NCBI RefSeq assembly: GCF_000429665.1
Contig: NZ_AUCH01000015.1
Location: 62,001 to 126,000 of the forward strand
DNA: 64,000 nucleotides
Direction: 5' to 3'
DNA from: Azovibrio restrictus DSM 23866
GTDB lineage: Bacteria; Pseudomonadota; Gammaproteobacteria; Burkholderiales; Rhodocyclaceae
This document shows positions 23,833 to 30,945 of this stretch, piece by piece. The notes under the pieces are model-generated. The model made no database searches. It was not told where the DNA came from and saw only the letters and a program-made list of their open reading frames with translations. Each line of letters starts with the position of its first letter. Position 1 is the first letter of the stretch. Made by a program: the position numbers and the translations under genes.

Positions 23833-23846
23833 ACCCCGCCTTCCAA

Positions 23847-23991
23847 TGTGTGAACAGTGTGTTGAAACCGTGCGAACCAATGGGCGAAACTGTGTGAACA
23901 ACTGGCCGATTTGATGCCGACCCTTGTGTTAACAGTGTGGCAACCATGTGGGGGCACTGTGGCGCACATTGTGTAATCAGTGTGTGAATTG
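23847..23991. repeat. Array of thirteen degenerate 11-bp direct repeats
   Basis: The sequence can be read as 13 consecutive units with consensus TGTGNNAACNN. Spacing is exactly 11 bp, apart from one extra T at two places (before 23925 and before 23970). The best units are TGTGTGAACAG (23847), TGTGTGAACAA (23891), TGTGTTAACAG (23925) and TGTGTAATCAG (23970); units 6 and 7 are eroded. An 11-bp period places each unit about one helical turn apart and is not compatible with coding. Such arrays are typical of iterons or of plasmid transfer/partition operators. The last 15 bp overlap the end of the adjacent small gene. Confidence 0.75.
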
Positions 23992-24375
23992 CCCACGACG
24001 CCTCCGCTGATTACCAAAAACTTGCACGAGTAGACCGTCATCCGCCAGGCCATTCAGCAATTCCGGTGCGGCCAAATGGACTGGAGTTGATGGGACTTGC
24101 CGCAGCCTGTCGATGACAGCATCGAATGAAAGTCGGGCCACATACTCGCGGAGCACGAAGCCGGTGTCCGTATATTCGATCAACGTGGTCTGATCGAGCG
24201 CAATGAGACAAAGCCGCATGCATCGGTCATTGCCGAGAGCAGGTTGCTGTACACATTCAATATTGACCCTGCCCGTCGCCACGGTGCAGGTTTGCATCCA
24301 TCCCCAGCCCGCCCATTTGTCATCCTCCACGACATCTCGCCAGGCGAATCGGTTTTCCAAGTTTTTGTTGTTCAT
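23977..24375 (-). CDS. Unknown 132-residue element protein
   Basis: The gene is not recognised. Its ATG overlaps the stop of the upstream winged-helix gene by 4 bp (ATGA), so it is very probably translated. The product starts with a charged segment, has a beta-rich middle (residues 25-75) with several Cys and Trp, and ends with a basic RRRRG tail. The 3' end runs into the 11-bp repeat array. Its position between a replication-type gene and the oriT/repeat region suggests a role in element maintenance, which is inference. Confidence 0.6.
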   Translation of the reverse strand: MNNKNLENRFAWRDVVEDDKWAGWGWMQTCTVATGRVNIECVQQPALGNDRCMRLCLIALDQTTLIEYTDTGFVLREYVARLSFDAVIDRLRQVPSTPVHLAAPELLNGLADDGLLVQVFGNQRRRRGQFTH

Positions 24376-25280
24376 GCTGTGCCTCGTGGCATTACCGGTG
24401 TCTGCGCCTTCTTTGCGAGCTCATCGCGCATCTGCTGGAGCCTTTCTCTGGCTTGAGCCCTGTCCGCCACTGGCCGATCCGTCACGATTGCTTGAGTGGG
24501 CTCGGCTGCGGCTTCCACGGCGCGTTGCCGCCTAATGATTTGGCGAAGGTCCCGTCGCAGCTCTGACCCAGCCGACAAGCTGAACTTGCCCTCGCGAGCC
24601 CTTCGCAGCAGGGAGGCAAGGAATTGAGGGATAGTCTTCCGGATGCTGTTTTGGCGCTTGCATTCGAGGACTTCTGCCAAAACATCAAGGGCTGCAGATG
24701 AGGGGAGACCCGCGCACTGATCCCGGGTTTTCTGGGGTTCGAGTGATAGCTTTTGACACAACCACAACCAGCACTCTTCATCCGCCTCGTCCATGATCAG
24801 GGCCGGCGACTCGTCAGTGTCAGGAGGCGTGTCCTCTGGCCCGGTAGTTGTTTTTGATGAATCCAATGTTTCTACAAATACAGTGTTTGTAGCCCCTTGG
24901 TCGCCCTGAACTGGGCGATCAAGAACTGGCTCTTCCACATGTGGGTTTTCAAGGTGTGGAGCCCAGTCCACAATCGGCTCATCACTGACAATCCATCTCG
25001 ATTGAATGAATCGCCCCGATGCCGAACGGTCGCGGACGATTCGCATGTAGTTCAACCGCTCAAGCTGTTGGATCGCACTGCGCATTGCCGTTTCCCCTTC
25101 ATTGCGCGCTTTGCAAAGAAATTCGATGCTGATACGAAACCCTGGTGGGAGTGACAGGAGATGAACAATCACCCCAAGAGATTTCGAGCTAAGTTCGTCA
25201 TTGCGAATCAAAGCATTCGGGATTTGAGTGAAATTCCCCGTGTGCCGACGCCGAACGATCAGCAACTGAGAGGCGTTCAT
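24372..25280 (-). CDS. Winged-helix replication-type protein
   Basis: The first 95 residues form a helix-turn-helix of the type seen in phage and plasmid replication or replisome-organizer proteins: NFTQIPNALIRNDELSSKSLGVIVHLLSLP, followed by a recognition region with RSAIQQLERLNYMRIVRDR. A low-complexity Thr/Asp/Glu linker follows (about 130-165). The C-terminal part is helical and ends with an Arg/Gln-rich coiled region. The start is set at ATG 25280, which has GGAG 6 bp upstream; an in-frame GTG four codons earlier lacks this. The 302-residue gene is coupled to the 132-residue gene below and lies 24 bp from the AlpA-like gene. Replication initiation is a plausible but unproved role. Confidence 0.6.
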   Translation of the reverse strand: MNASQLLIVRRRHTGNFTQIPNALIRNDELSSKSLGVIVHLLSLPPGFRISIEFLCKARNEGETAMRSAIQQLERLNYMRIVRDRSASGRFIQSRWIVSDEPIVDWAPHLENPHVEEPVLDRPVQGDQGATNTVFVETLDSSKTTTGPEDTPPDTDESPALIMDEADEECWLWLCQKLSLEPQKTRDQCAGLPSSAALDVLAEVLECKRQNSIRKTIPQFLASLLRRAREGKFSLSAGSELRRDLRQIIRRQRAVEAAAEPTQAIVTDRPVADRAQARERLQQMRDELAKKAQTPVMPRGTA

Positions 25281-25304
25281 GGGCGTCTCCACGGACCTTC
25301 ATGA

Positions 25305-25517
25305 TCAGCGGTCCACCCGTGCAGTAGCGGCTTGCAGGGCGATCCAAGCCTCGACCTCCTCGGCCAAAAAACCAATGGCTGCATTGCGAGAGCCAGAGTT
25401 ACCCAATCGAATCGGGCGTGGAAAAGTTGGGTCTGTTCTCGTCCTGCGCCAGATGGTGACGCGGTTCATGCCCAGTTGGGTTTCGAGATCGGAGTATCGA
25501 AGGATGCGTGCAGTCAT
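25305..25517 (-). CDS. AlpA-family transcriptional activator/excisionase-like protein
   Basis: A 70-residue MerR-like winged-helix protein: RILRYSDLETQLGMNRVTIWRRTR, then FPRPIRLG and an EEVEAWIALQ helix, the normal AlpA pattern. The ATG at 25517 is the correct start; the open frame extends further upstream without family similarity. AlpA proteins activate integrase genes or direct excision of integrated elements. Here it precedes the replication-type gene on the same strand and probably controls element excision or replication. Confidence 0.85.
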   Translation of the reverse strand: MTARILRYSDLETQLGMNRVTIWRRTRTDPTFPRPIRLGNSGSRNAAIGFLAEEVEAWIALQAATARVDR

Positions 25518-25973
25518 GGGTTCGCTCTCTTTGTTACATGCAATGAGCGAATTCTTGATCCATGCAGGCGGGAATGTCGACAAGGGCAATTTGCCGGCAG
25601 TTGGCAGCAAATGGATGCCAATAACAAGAATTTGCATGCCTTGTCAGAAGATCGAGATGCGATATTTCTAACAGCGACGCCGCCTTGAATGCTGGAGTTC
25701 AGCAGGCCCAACGAATGACTGCACTTCTTCTGAGCGACGAATTGAAGTGGCTGGGCGATAGAAGAAAAGAGCGAAGTTCGGATTGCCCATCAATCCCATC
25801 GGGAATGAGATGCCAAACTCGCGAAACTGACTCAAACATCAAAAAAATGCATCGTCATTTTTCGATCTTAAAAAGTTCTTTATTTGACAATGGCTTACGC
25901 CACCCGCGCAAATGGCGGGACGCAAAGTCGGATCTGATGAAAAAATTATTCACCTGTTGTGAATAAGCAACAT
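25518..25973. other. Intergenic region with one terminator, no convincing gene
   Basis: This AT-rich stretch holds the presumed promoter of the AlpA-like gene. A plus-strand frame of 93 codons (25685-25966) starts with TTG, has no ribosome-binding site and no family-like features, so it is not called. The only clear element is the hairpin at 25946-25966, listed separately. Confidence 0.6.
25946..25966 (-). terminator. Terminator after the HTH regulator
   Basis: Perfect 8-bp arms TTATTCAC/GTGAATAA with a 5-nt loop lie 8 bp beyond the stop of the leftward regulator gene. On the minus strand the stem is followed by TTTTTT. The stem is AT-rich, but the layout fits an intrinsic terminator. Confidence 0.65.
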
Positions 25974-26702
25974 CTAGTCTCGCCGTGCCGCGACTTTCCC
26001 GTTCTCAATCCATGCCGCAATGGTTGTCGGATCAACTCCAAGACGAATTGCAGAGCGAAGTGCCTGCTCCAATTTTTGCCATCCACCTCTTGCGCTGCTG
26101 TTTGTTGCAACCGTCGTTGCATCGGTATTGCTCAGTCGAAACAGCAAGCCATCCAGTAACTCGTCATCCCCAATTTCACATGCTGCTTGCTCCGCCAAGG
26201 TCAACAAGGCCTCACGCGTTGCTGGCAGTTGATCTATGGGAAGAGAGGAAAGCGGTTCTGGCAGCGTGATCACCCGACGCGGTTGGATTAGATCGACCAA
26301 GTCACTTGCTGCAGCAATGCCTGGTGTCAACTCGACACGAATGAGCGTTTCGCCGATCTGCAAAAACCGCGTCTTGGTGAGGCCCGGCTGGCAATCCTGG
26401 TACAGGACGGCTGCTTCGGCTCTGACGAGAGCCTTCAGCACCTGCTTTAGATCATTCAAAGCGCCAAAGTCACGCCACCTGTGAAGCATGTCTGCTCGTA
26501 GATGTTGCCCTTCGATGCCCAGGTGGTAGAGCAACGCAGCCACTCTCGGAGCCGAGATGACTTGCTCCTTACCCCGTAGCCAAACGGAGAGATTTGCTGA
26601 ACGAATACCAGTGGCCGCACCTACCGAGTTCAGCGTATCTCCGCGCAGGTGCATGAGTGCGGCTGCTATAGCACGCAGTTGTTCGGCCTGAAGCGTCAGC
26701 AT
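25974..26702 (-). CDS. Helix-turn-helix regulator (Cro/C1-like)
   Basis: The ATG at 26702 gives a 242-residue protein starting MLTLQAEQLRAIAAALMHL; the longer open frame crosses the promoter region. An N-terminal helix-turn-helix is visible (residues 10-60: DTLNSVGAATGIRSANLSVWLRGKEQVISAPRVAALL), followed by a helical domain, and the C-terminus repeats a helix-turn-helix-like segment (AIRLGVDPTTIAAWIENGKVA). It is divergent from the AAA+ gene, with an inverted operator pair between them, so it probably controls both. The regulated function is unknown. Confidence 0.7.
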   Translation of the reverse strand: MLTLQAEQLRAIAAALMHLRGDTLNSVGAATGIRSANLSVWLRGKEQVISAPRVAALLYHLGIEGQHLRADMLHRWRDFGALNDLKQVLKALVRAEAAVLYQDCQPGLTKTRFLQIGETLIRVELTPGIAAASDLVDLIQPRRVITLPEPLSSLPIDQLPATREALLTLAEQAACEIGDDELLDGLLFRLSNTDATTVATNSSARGGWQKLEQALRSAIRLGVDPTTIAAWIENGKVAARRD

Positions 26703-26726
26703 ACGGCACCTACATTGTTTTAACAG

Positions 26727-26800
26727 TAAATCACTATAACAAGGTGACGTTTGTCCAGCCAAGACTTGGCACGCCCTGTTCGGGGCTTTATAGTAATTTA
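26727..26800. promoter_or_regulatory. Inverted operator pair in divergent promoter region
   Basis: TAAATCACTATAA (26727-26739) and TTATAGTAATTTA (26788-26800) are inverted copies with one mismatch, 48 bp apart, between the divergent HTH regulator and AAA+ genes. The right copy is followed by a second TATAGT. They are well placed to overlap both promoters and to be bound by the regulator; this is inference. Confidence 0.6.
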
Positions 26801-26819
26801 TAGTTAGCTGGAGAGTGCC

Positions 26820-28400
26820 ATGTCCGACCCGCAACAAAAGTACCGCCCCATGCGACGCCAAGAGTACCAAGAGGCTGTTGGAGAGCTGAAGCGACTTCAT
26901 CCTTGGCTGGAGAAGCAGGTGTTTCAGCCCGCCCCAGGCCATCTTGCCGTGGTCGCCGAGTTGATCGATCAATGCGAGCGGTTGATGCATCGCAGTGACT
27001 ACCAGCGTCGTCCGCTGTTCTGTGTCACTGCCGCCAGGGAGAAGCTGGCTGTTCGAGTCGAGGTTTCTGATGCCAGCATCCAGCGCGAGCGCGCCTTACT
27101 CGACGTGGTGGAACAGGCTCGGCACGCCGCCCAGCAGTGCTGCCCTGTGTGCGGTGCTCCGGTTTTCGGTGGCGATGCCAATGCTCCGCAAGGCGCTCGG
27201 TGCGCCGCACACGCGCAAGTGGTTGGACTGTTCGCAGAGGACATCCAGCGTTTCAAGAGGACTGCGAAGGCCTTGGAGTTGGCGGATGCTGAGCGTGCGA
27301 GCAGCACTACTGATAGCGATGCCCCCACTCGCACCGAAGCCGCCAAGAGAGAACTGCCCGACAGCGCTGTCCCCGCACGCGATAGCAGCGGCACTACGAT
27401 TGACGACAAGCACGCGCCGTTGATCACCTTTCTGGACGCTTCCGGCCTCAAGCAATTTGTTGACCGCCATCGCGCAAAGGCAGACGAAAAGTTCAAGCGT
27501 GCCCAGCAGATTGCGGAGCGCATCCGGGCGGCCGGCCATGAGCGGCGCACGCTCGGCATGCTGCCCGACGAGTGGGACGTTCTGATCGAAGAGTTCACCC
27601 AAGTCTTCCCGAACTTCAGCGAGCTGGCCGAGATGCTGCACGATCACTTTGCCCTCAGTGCGATGGGCGATGGCCGCGTTGCGTGGTCGCCGCTACTGCT
27701 GGTCGGGCCTGCGGGCATCGGCAAAACAGAAGCAGCCCGATGGCTGGCGGAGAGGCTGGCCTTGCCCTTCCGTGTGTTCGACATGGCGAGCGCCCAATCC
27801 GGTTCGCCGCTGGCTGGGTCAGAAGCCTTCTGGAGCAATTCCGAGCCGGGCCTCCTGTTCGAACTGCTTGCCTACCAGCCAAAGGCCAACCCCGTGGTGG
27901 TGTTGGATGAGCTGGACAAGACCGAGCAGGTGCGCCAGTACGACCCATTGGCGGCGCTGTACACCCTTCTTGAGCCCCGCAGCGCACGGTCCTTTACGGA
28001 CCTCTCTATCCGTGATTTCACCATCGACGCCAGCCACGTGAACTGGATTGCGACGGCAAACAGTGTGGAGGGCATCCCAAGCCCATTGCTGTCGCGGCTC
28101 ACGGTGCAGCATGTCCATGCGCCTACACCTGATCAGGTTGCACGCATCGCCCAGAACATCTACGGACGGATGCGGGCAGAAGCAAGCTGGGGCTCTGCCT
28201 TCGTACCCTCTCTCGACGAGGCCGTGCTGGTGAAGCTGAAACACCTGCCTCCGCGAAGCCTGGGCCTGGCCTTGCGACGGGCGCTGGGGCATGCAGCACG
28301 GGATCAGCGCGATCACATCCAACCCAAGGACCTACAGCTGGTCTCGGACGGTGGGAAACGTAGCATCGGTTTCACCGCTGGCTTGACTGTCCAGCGGTAG
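26820..28400 (+). CDS. AAA+ ATPase with zinc-binding insert (Lon-like ATPase module)
   Basis: A 526-residue protein. The N-terminal half is helical and holds a zinc site CPVC...C..H (C108, C111, C128, H131). The C-terminal half is a Lon-type AAA+ module: Walker A GPAGIGKT (296-303), Walker B VVVLDELDK (359-367), sensor 1 WIATAN (near 410) and an arginine-rich lid. No Lon protease domain follows, so it is an ATPase without its own peptidase. GGAGAG precedes the ATG. It is divergent from an HTH regulator, and a partner is not evident. Function unknown; a defence or chaperone role is possible. Confidence 0.75.
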   Translation: MSDPQQKYRPMRRQEYQEAVGELKRLHPWLEKQVFQPAPGHLAVVAELIDQCERLMHRSDYQRRPLFCVTAAREKLAVRVEVSDASIQRERALLDVVEQARHAAQQCCPVCGAPVFGGDANAPQGARCAAHAQVVGLFAEDIQRFKRTAKALELADAERASSTTDSDAPTRTEAAKRELPDSAVPARDSSGTTIDDKHAPLITFLDASGLKQFVDRHRAKADEKFKRAQQIAERIRAAGHERRTLGMLPDEWDVLIEEFTQVFPNFSELAEMLHDHFALSAMGDGRVAWSPLLLVGPAGIGKTEAARWLAERLALPFRVFDMASAQSGSPLAGSEAFWSNSEPGLLFELLAYQPKANPVVVLDELDKTEQVRQYDPLAALYTLLEPRSARSFTDLSIRDFTIDASHVNWIATANSVEGIPSPLLSRLTVQHVHAPTPDQVARIAQNIYGRMRAEASWGSAFVPSLDEAVLVKLKHLPPRSLGLALRRALGHAARDQRDHIQPKDLQLVSDGGKRSIGFTAGLTVQR

Positions 28401-28408
28401 TCCATGCA

Positions 28409-28443
28409 CCCGTTATCGTAATTACGGTAACTACGATAACGGG
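28409..28443. repeat. Long perfect palindrome between convergent genes
   Basis: Two 12-bp arms, CCCGTTATCGTA and TACGATAACGGG, flank an 11-bp centre (ATTACGGTAAC) between the AAA+ gene and the convergent zinc-ribbon gene. It could act as a two-way terminator, but neither side has a T-run. A protein or recombinase binding site is the alternative. Confidence 0.6.
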
Positions 28444-28453
28444 CGGGTGCCGA

Positions 28454-28927
28454 TCAGTTTCTGAGATGTGCCTGCCCGCACGTATGGCAAAACCACGTGC
28501 TCTGCCACTGGCGCTTGGCCGCGCTGTAGGCCTTAGCCTGGGCGTGCCAGCCCTTCATCAGCAGCCAGCCCAGCGCGATGACTCCAATCCCGACTGCAGC
28601 TTGCTTCCAGTTGTAGATGAGCAGCGCCCAGAAGGACATGCCGACCCGGCAACCCCGCTCGAAAAGGTCGCACACTGTGGCCGCGTGATAGACGGTCGCT
28701 CCACCCAGCCCAAACGCAATGATGAACGGCAAGGGTGACGGAGGAGCTGGCGGCGCGCAATGCTGGGCTAACGCCGTTAACTGGTGGCCCTGGCTGCTAC
28801 CTTGAACAAACTGCCCGTCAGAGGTCACCGCCGTGTGTGTAGCGTGGAAATGCTGTGTGCCGCCCGCATGCACAACGGCCATCGGCTGGATATGAGTGCT
28901 GCCGCAGCTCGGACATTGCATTGCCAT
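28454..28927 (-). CDS. Zinc-ribbon membrane protein
   Basis: A 157-residue protein with CPSC at the N-terminus (residues 5-8) and CHTC near the C-terminus (about 147-150), the two halves of a split zinc ribbon. Between them are a proline-rich stretch, a hydrophobic segment around 68-82 and a strong membrane segment around 110-128 (AAVGIGVIALGWLLMKG). The gene starts 2 bp after the lipoprotein stop, so the two are cotranscribed. No family name is recognised. An envelope role together with the lipoprotein is inferred from the pairing. Confidence 0.6.
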   Translation of the reverse strand: MAMQCPSCGSTHIQPMAVVHAGGTQHFHATHTAVTSDGQFVQGSSQGHQLTALAQHCAPPAPPSPLPFIIAFGLGGATVYHAATVCDLFERGCRVGMSFWALLIYNWKQAAVGIGVIALGWLLMKGWHAQAKAYSAAKRQWQSTWFCHTCGQAHLRN

Positions 28928-28929
28928 GG

Positions 28930-30042
28930 TCAGCCCTCCGAACCTTCGGTGTTGACGGTACAGGTCAGCGTGGCCTCGCCGCCCTCCATGCCCGCCGACA
29001 ACACGCCCACTTTGGTCAAACGGCCATAGGTCTTGCCATCCTTGCCCAATCTCAGCGAAGCTGATTTCGCGAGCTGCTGGACCGAGGTGCCAGCCAAGTA
29101 GCTGCGGTAGGTCTGCTCACCCCCGTCACGTGACACCGCCACCTTGCGGACGCTGAACCCATAGACCTTGACGGGCTCGGCGAGCGTGACCGGCGTGACG
29201 CCTTGATCGGGATTCCATCCCGACTGCTTGAGCAGCGACTCAGCCAGTTCAAATCGTGGACCGATGACAGCGCAGCTCAGCGCCTGTTCGAGCTGCGCCT
29301 TGGTCTTGGCGTCCACGGGCTCCGACGCTCCGTTGCTGGAGGCAGGAGGCACGGTTGGCTTGATGACCGCGTTGGCGTCATACCCTACCAACCAGAGATT
29401 GGTCGGTGCGCCCGGCTGCCATCCGGTGTCTAGCACCAGCTGCTGGACAAACCCCTGGAAGACGAGTTGCTGCCGCTCGCTGATCGGCTGCCGGTCGGGG
29501 ATGGCCAGCATGGGCGGCTTGGGGCCAACGGTGCGGACATTGCCACTGTGCTCGACCGCCATCTGCTGCATGAAGAGGTGCAGGTTCGCGGCGTTGTTGA
29601 CCGCGTACCCCACCGACTGTCCCCAGCACACAGAGAAGGCGGGCACAGCTTCGGACTTGGTCTTGCTCCTCCAAATGGTGGCGGTGCCGATCCAGCAGTC
29701 ACTGCGGGACCAGTCCGTGACCGTGACAGCCACGCGGGGGAAGTAGGTCTTGGGCGTTCCGTCGTAGGAATGCTTGCTGAAGACGCCTGCCAGTGCTGTT
29801 GCACGGATGCCAGGAGCGCCGGGCGGCGCGCTTTGGTCTGGCTTGGATTGATTGGCAACGACGGCTGGGCGAGTCTCGGTAGTAGGAGGCGGTGCCACGT
29901 TACCTTGGCTGGCCTTCGACACGCCACCCAAGGAGAGATGAACCTTGGTCGAGCCGTCAGCCTGCGGCTGTGTCGCGACACAGCCGGTCACGGTCATCAC
30001 AACGGCCAGCCCGGCCAGCATCCGAAAGCAGACTCCACTCAT
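28930..30042 (-). CDS. Predicted lipoprotein of the integrated element
   Basis: A 370-residue protein with an N-terminal signal and lipobox VTGC (acylated Cys21), then a Pro/Ser/Thr/Gln-rich linker (about 25-75) and a large beta-rich domain with several Cys and Trp. The ATG has GGGGAG 7 bp upstream. It was not matched to a known family. It is divergent from the small XRE regulator, with a 29-bp palindrome in the shared promoter region, and precedes the zinc-ribbon membrane gene by 2 bp. The operon is probably controlled by that regulator and may alter the host surface. Confidence 0.65.
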   Translation of the reverse strand: MSGVCFRMLAGLAVVMTVTGCVATQPQADGSTKVHLSLGGVSKASQGNVAPPPTTETRPAVVANQSKPDQSAPPGAPGIRATALAGVFSKHSYDGTPKTYFPRVAVTVTDWSRSDCWIGTATIWRSKTKSEAVPAFSVCWGQSVGYAVNNAANLHLFMQQMAVEHSGNVRTVGPKPPMLAIPDRQPISERQQLVFQGFVQQLVLDTGWQPGAPTNLWLVGYDANAVIKPTVPPASSNGASEPVDAKTKAQLEQALSCAVIGPRFELAESLLKQSGWNPDQGVTPVTLAEPVKVYGFSVRKVAVSRDGGEQTYRSYLAGTSVQQLAKSASLRLGKDGKTYGRLTKVGVLSAGMEGGEATLTCTVNTEGSEG

Positions 30043-30082
30043 CCATCAGCTCCCCATGATCTCAAGTTGAGCCGATTATGAA

Positions 30083-30111
30083 GACTATATTCGACATTGT
30101 CGAATATAGTC
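30083..30111. promoter_or_regulatory. Perfect 29-bp palindromic operator
   Basis: The arms GACTATATTCGACA and TGTCGAATATAGTC are exact inverted copies around one central T. The site lies 40 bp upstream of the XRE regulator ATG and 41 bp upstream of the divergent lipoprotein gene. The outer GACT...AGTC and internal TATA resemble the C-boxes bound by R-M controller proteins. Part of the motif (GACTATATT) recurs at 23775 beside the candidate oriT. Confidence 0.75.
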
Positions 30112-30150
30112 CGTGGATTAAAGGTCTCATGGCGCCCATGCTCGGCGTTG

Positions 30151-30381
30151 ATGGGACGAGACTACGAGCAAGTGCGTCAGGACTTGGCGCGCAACATGAA
30201 AGACTTCCGGGGCAGGCGTGGCTTGTCGCAGGAGGCGCTCGCCCTGAGCGCGGATGTGGATCGCACCTATGTGAGTCAGATCGAGCGCGCTGTGGGCAAC
30301 CCGTCCCTGCTGGTCCTGTGCAAGCTGGGAGCGATCCTGGAGGCCGACGTGCTCGACCTCTTGGCGGGTCAGACCAAGTGA
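30151..30381 (+). CDS. Small XRE-family regulator (controller-protein-like)
   Basis: The ATG at 30151 gives a 76-residue protein that is almost all one Cro/C1-type helix-turn-helix (LSQEALALSADVDRTYVSQIERAVGNPSLLVLCKLG, about residues 27-62). An in-frame start 18 codons earlier would overlap the palindrome and is less likely. Size and sequence resemble C proteins that time expression of restriction-modification genes, and it sits next to a C-box-like palindrome. Its divergent partner is a lipoprotein, not a nuclease. Autoregulation is inferred. Confidence 0.75.
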   Translation: MGRDYEQVRQDLARNMKDFRGRRGLSQEALALSADVDRTYVSQIERAVGNPSLLVLCKLGAILEADVLDLLAGQTK

Positions 30382-30945
30382 AGACGGGTGATGCCACCCA
30401 CATGGGGATGCTCGCAAAAAATGTATACGGAGGTGACTACGAAATGAGCAAGACCGGACTGAGACCCAGTAAAAATGGCACTTCTGAGGCCATCTTTCGC
30501 TTTAACGTATGACTCCTGGTTAATCCCGTGTTAACGGTATGGTTGCCGCCTGAAATTTGTACCTGAGCAAGTTTCAGGCGGGGCCAGGCATCGGAAAGCG
30601 GATCAGGATTAATGTTTCATCCTTAGAAATTTGGTTGAGCCGCAGAGGTGTCGCGTACTCGGAGAAATAAGCTGAGCCATGGGGCGGCAAGCTGTTCCTG
30701 TCATCGGGCTGGCAAGATAAGCGAATAGGGTTTGGGTTTTTTGCCTTTCTCTGGGGTGGTGCTGTGATGAATGCGTGATTTATCATGCCTGGGTAGTGAC
30801 CTAAATAAGGTGGTATTTCGTGGATATTTTCTTGTGATTGTTCTGAATGCTTGAATCCCCGTTTCGCAGGTAGGTCTACAGGGGTAACATAGAAATAATG
30901 CTTGTGGCATGATGCGTTTCCTTTTCGCCCGCTGGAAGCCCGTCC
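30382..30945. other. Intergenic right boundary region with a hairpin
   Basis: No convincing gene was found in this 564 bp. The right end of the integrated element should fall here. The clearest structure is the inverted repeat CCGCCTGAAA/TTTCAGGCGG (30546-30581) with a 16-nt loop. The stretch GAGCAAG plus TTTCAGGCG in this hairpin also occurs near the ychF end (9923-9941), but with 3 extra bases between the parts, so it is only a weak att candidate. Confidence 0.5.

Noticed and set aside
22879..23901. Longer relaxase frame starting at 23901
   Set aside because: The first 52 codons run through the candidate oriT and the repeat array and give no family-like sequence; the ATG at 23745 is better.
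23847..23991. Repeats considered as a CRISPR array
   Set aside because: The units are 11 bp, contiguous and degenerate, without 25-40 bp spacers.
25685..25966. A 93-codon plus-strand ORF in the element
   Set aside because: TTG start, no ribosome-binding site, no motif, and its end lies in a terminator for the opposite strand.
30546..30581. Hairpin considered as an integron attC site
   Set aside because: It lacks the GTTRRRY core and the paired R/L boxes, and no integron integrase or cassette lies nearby.
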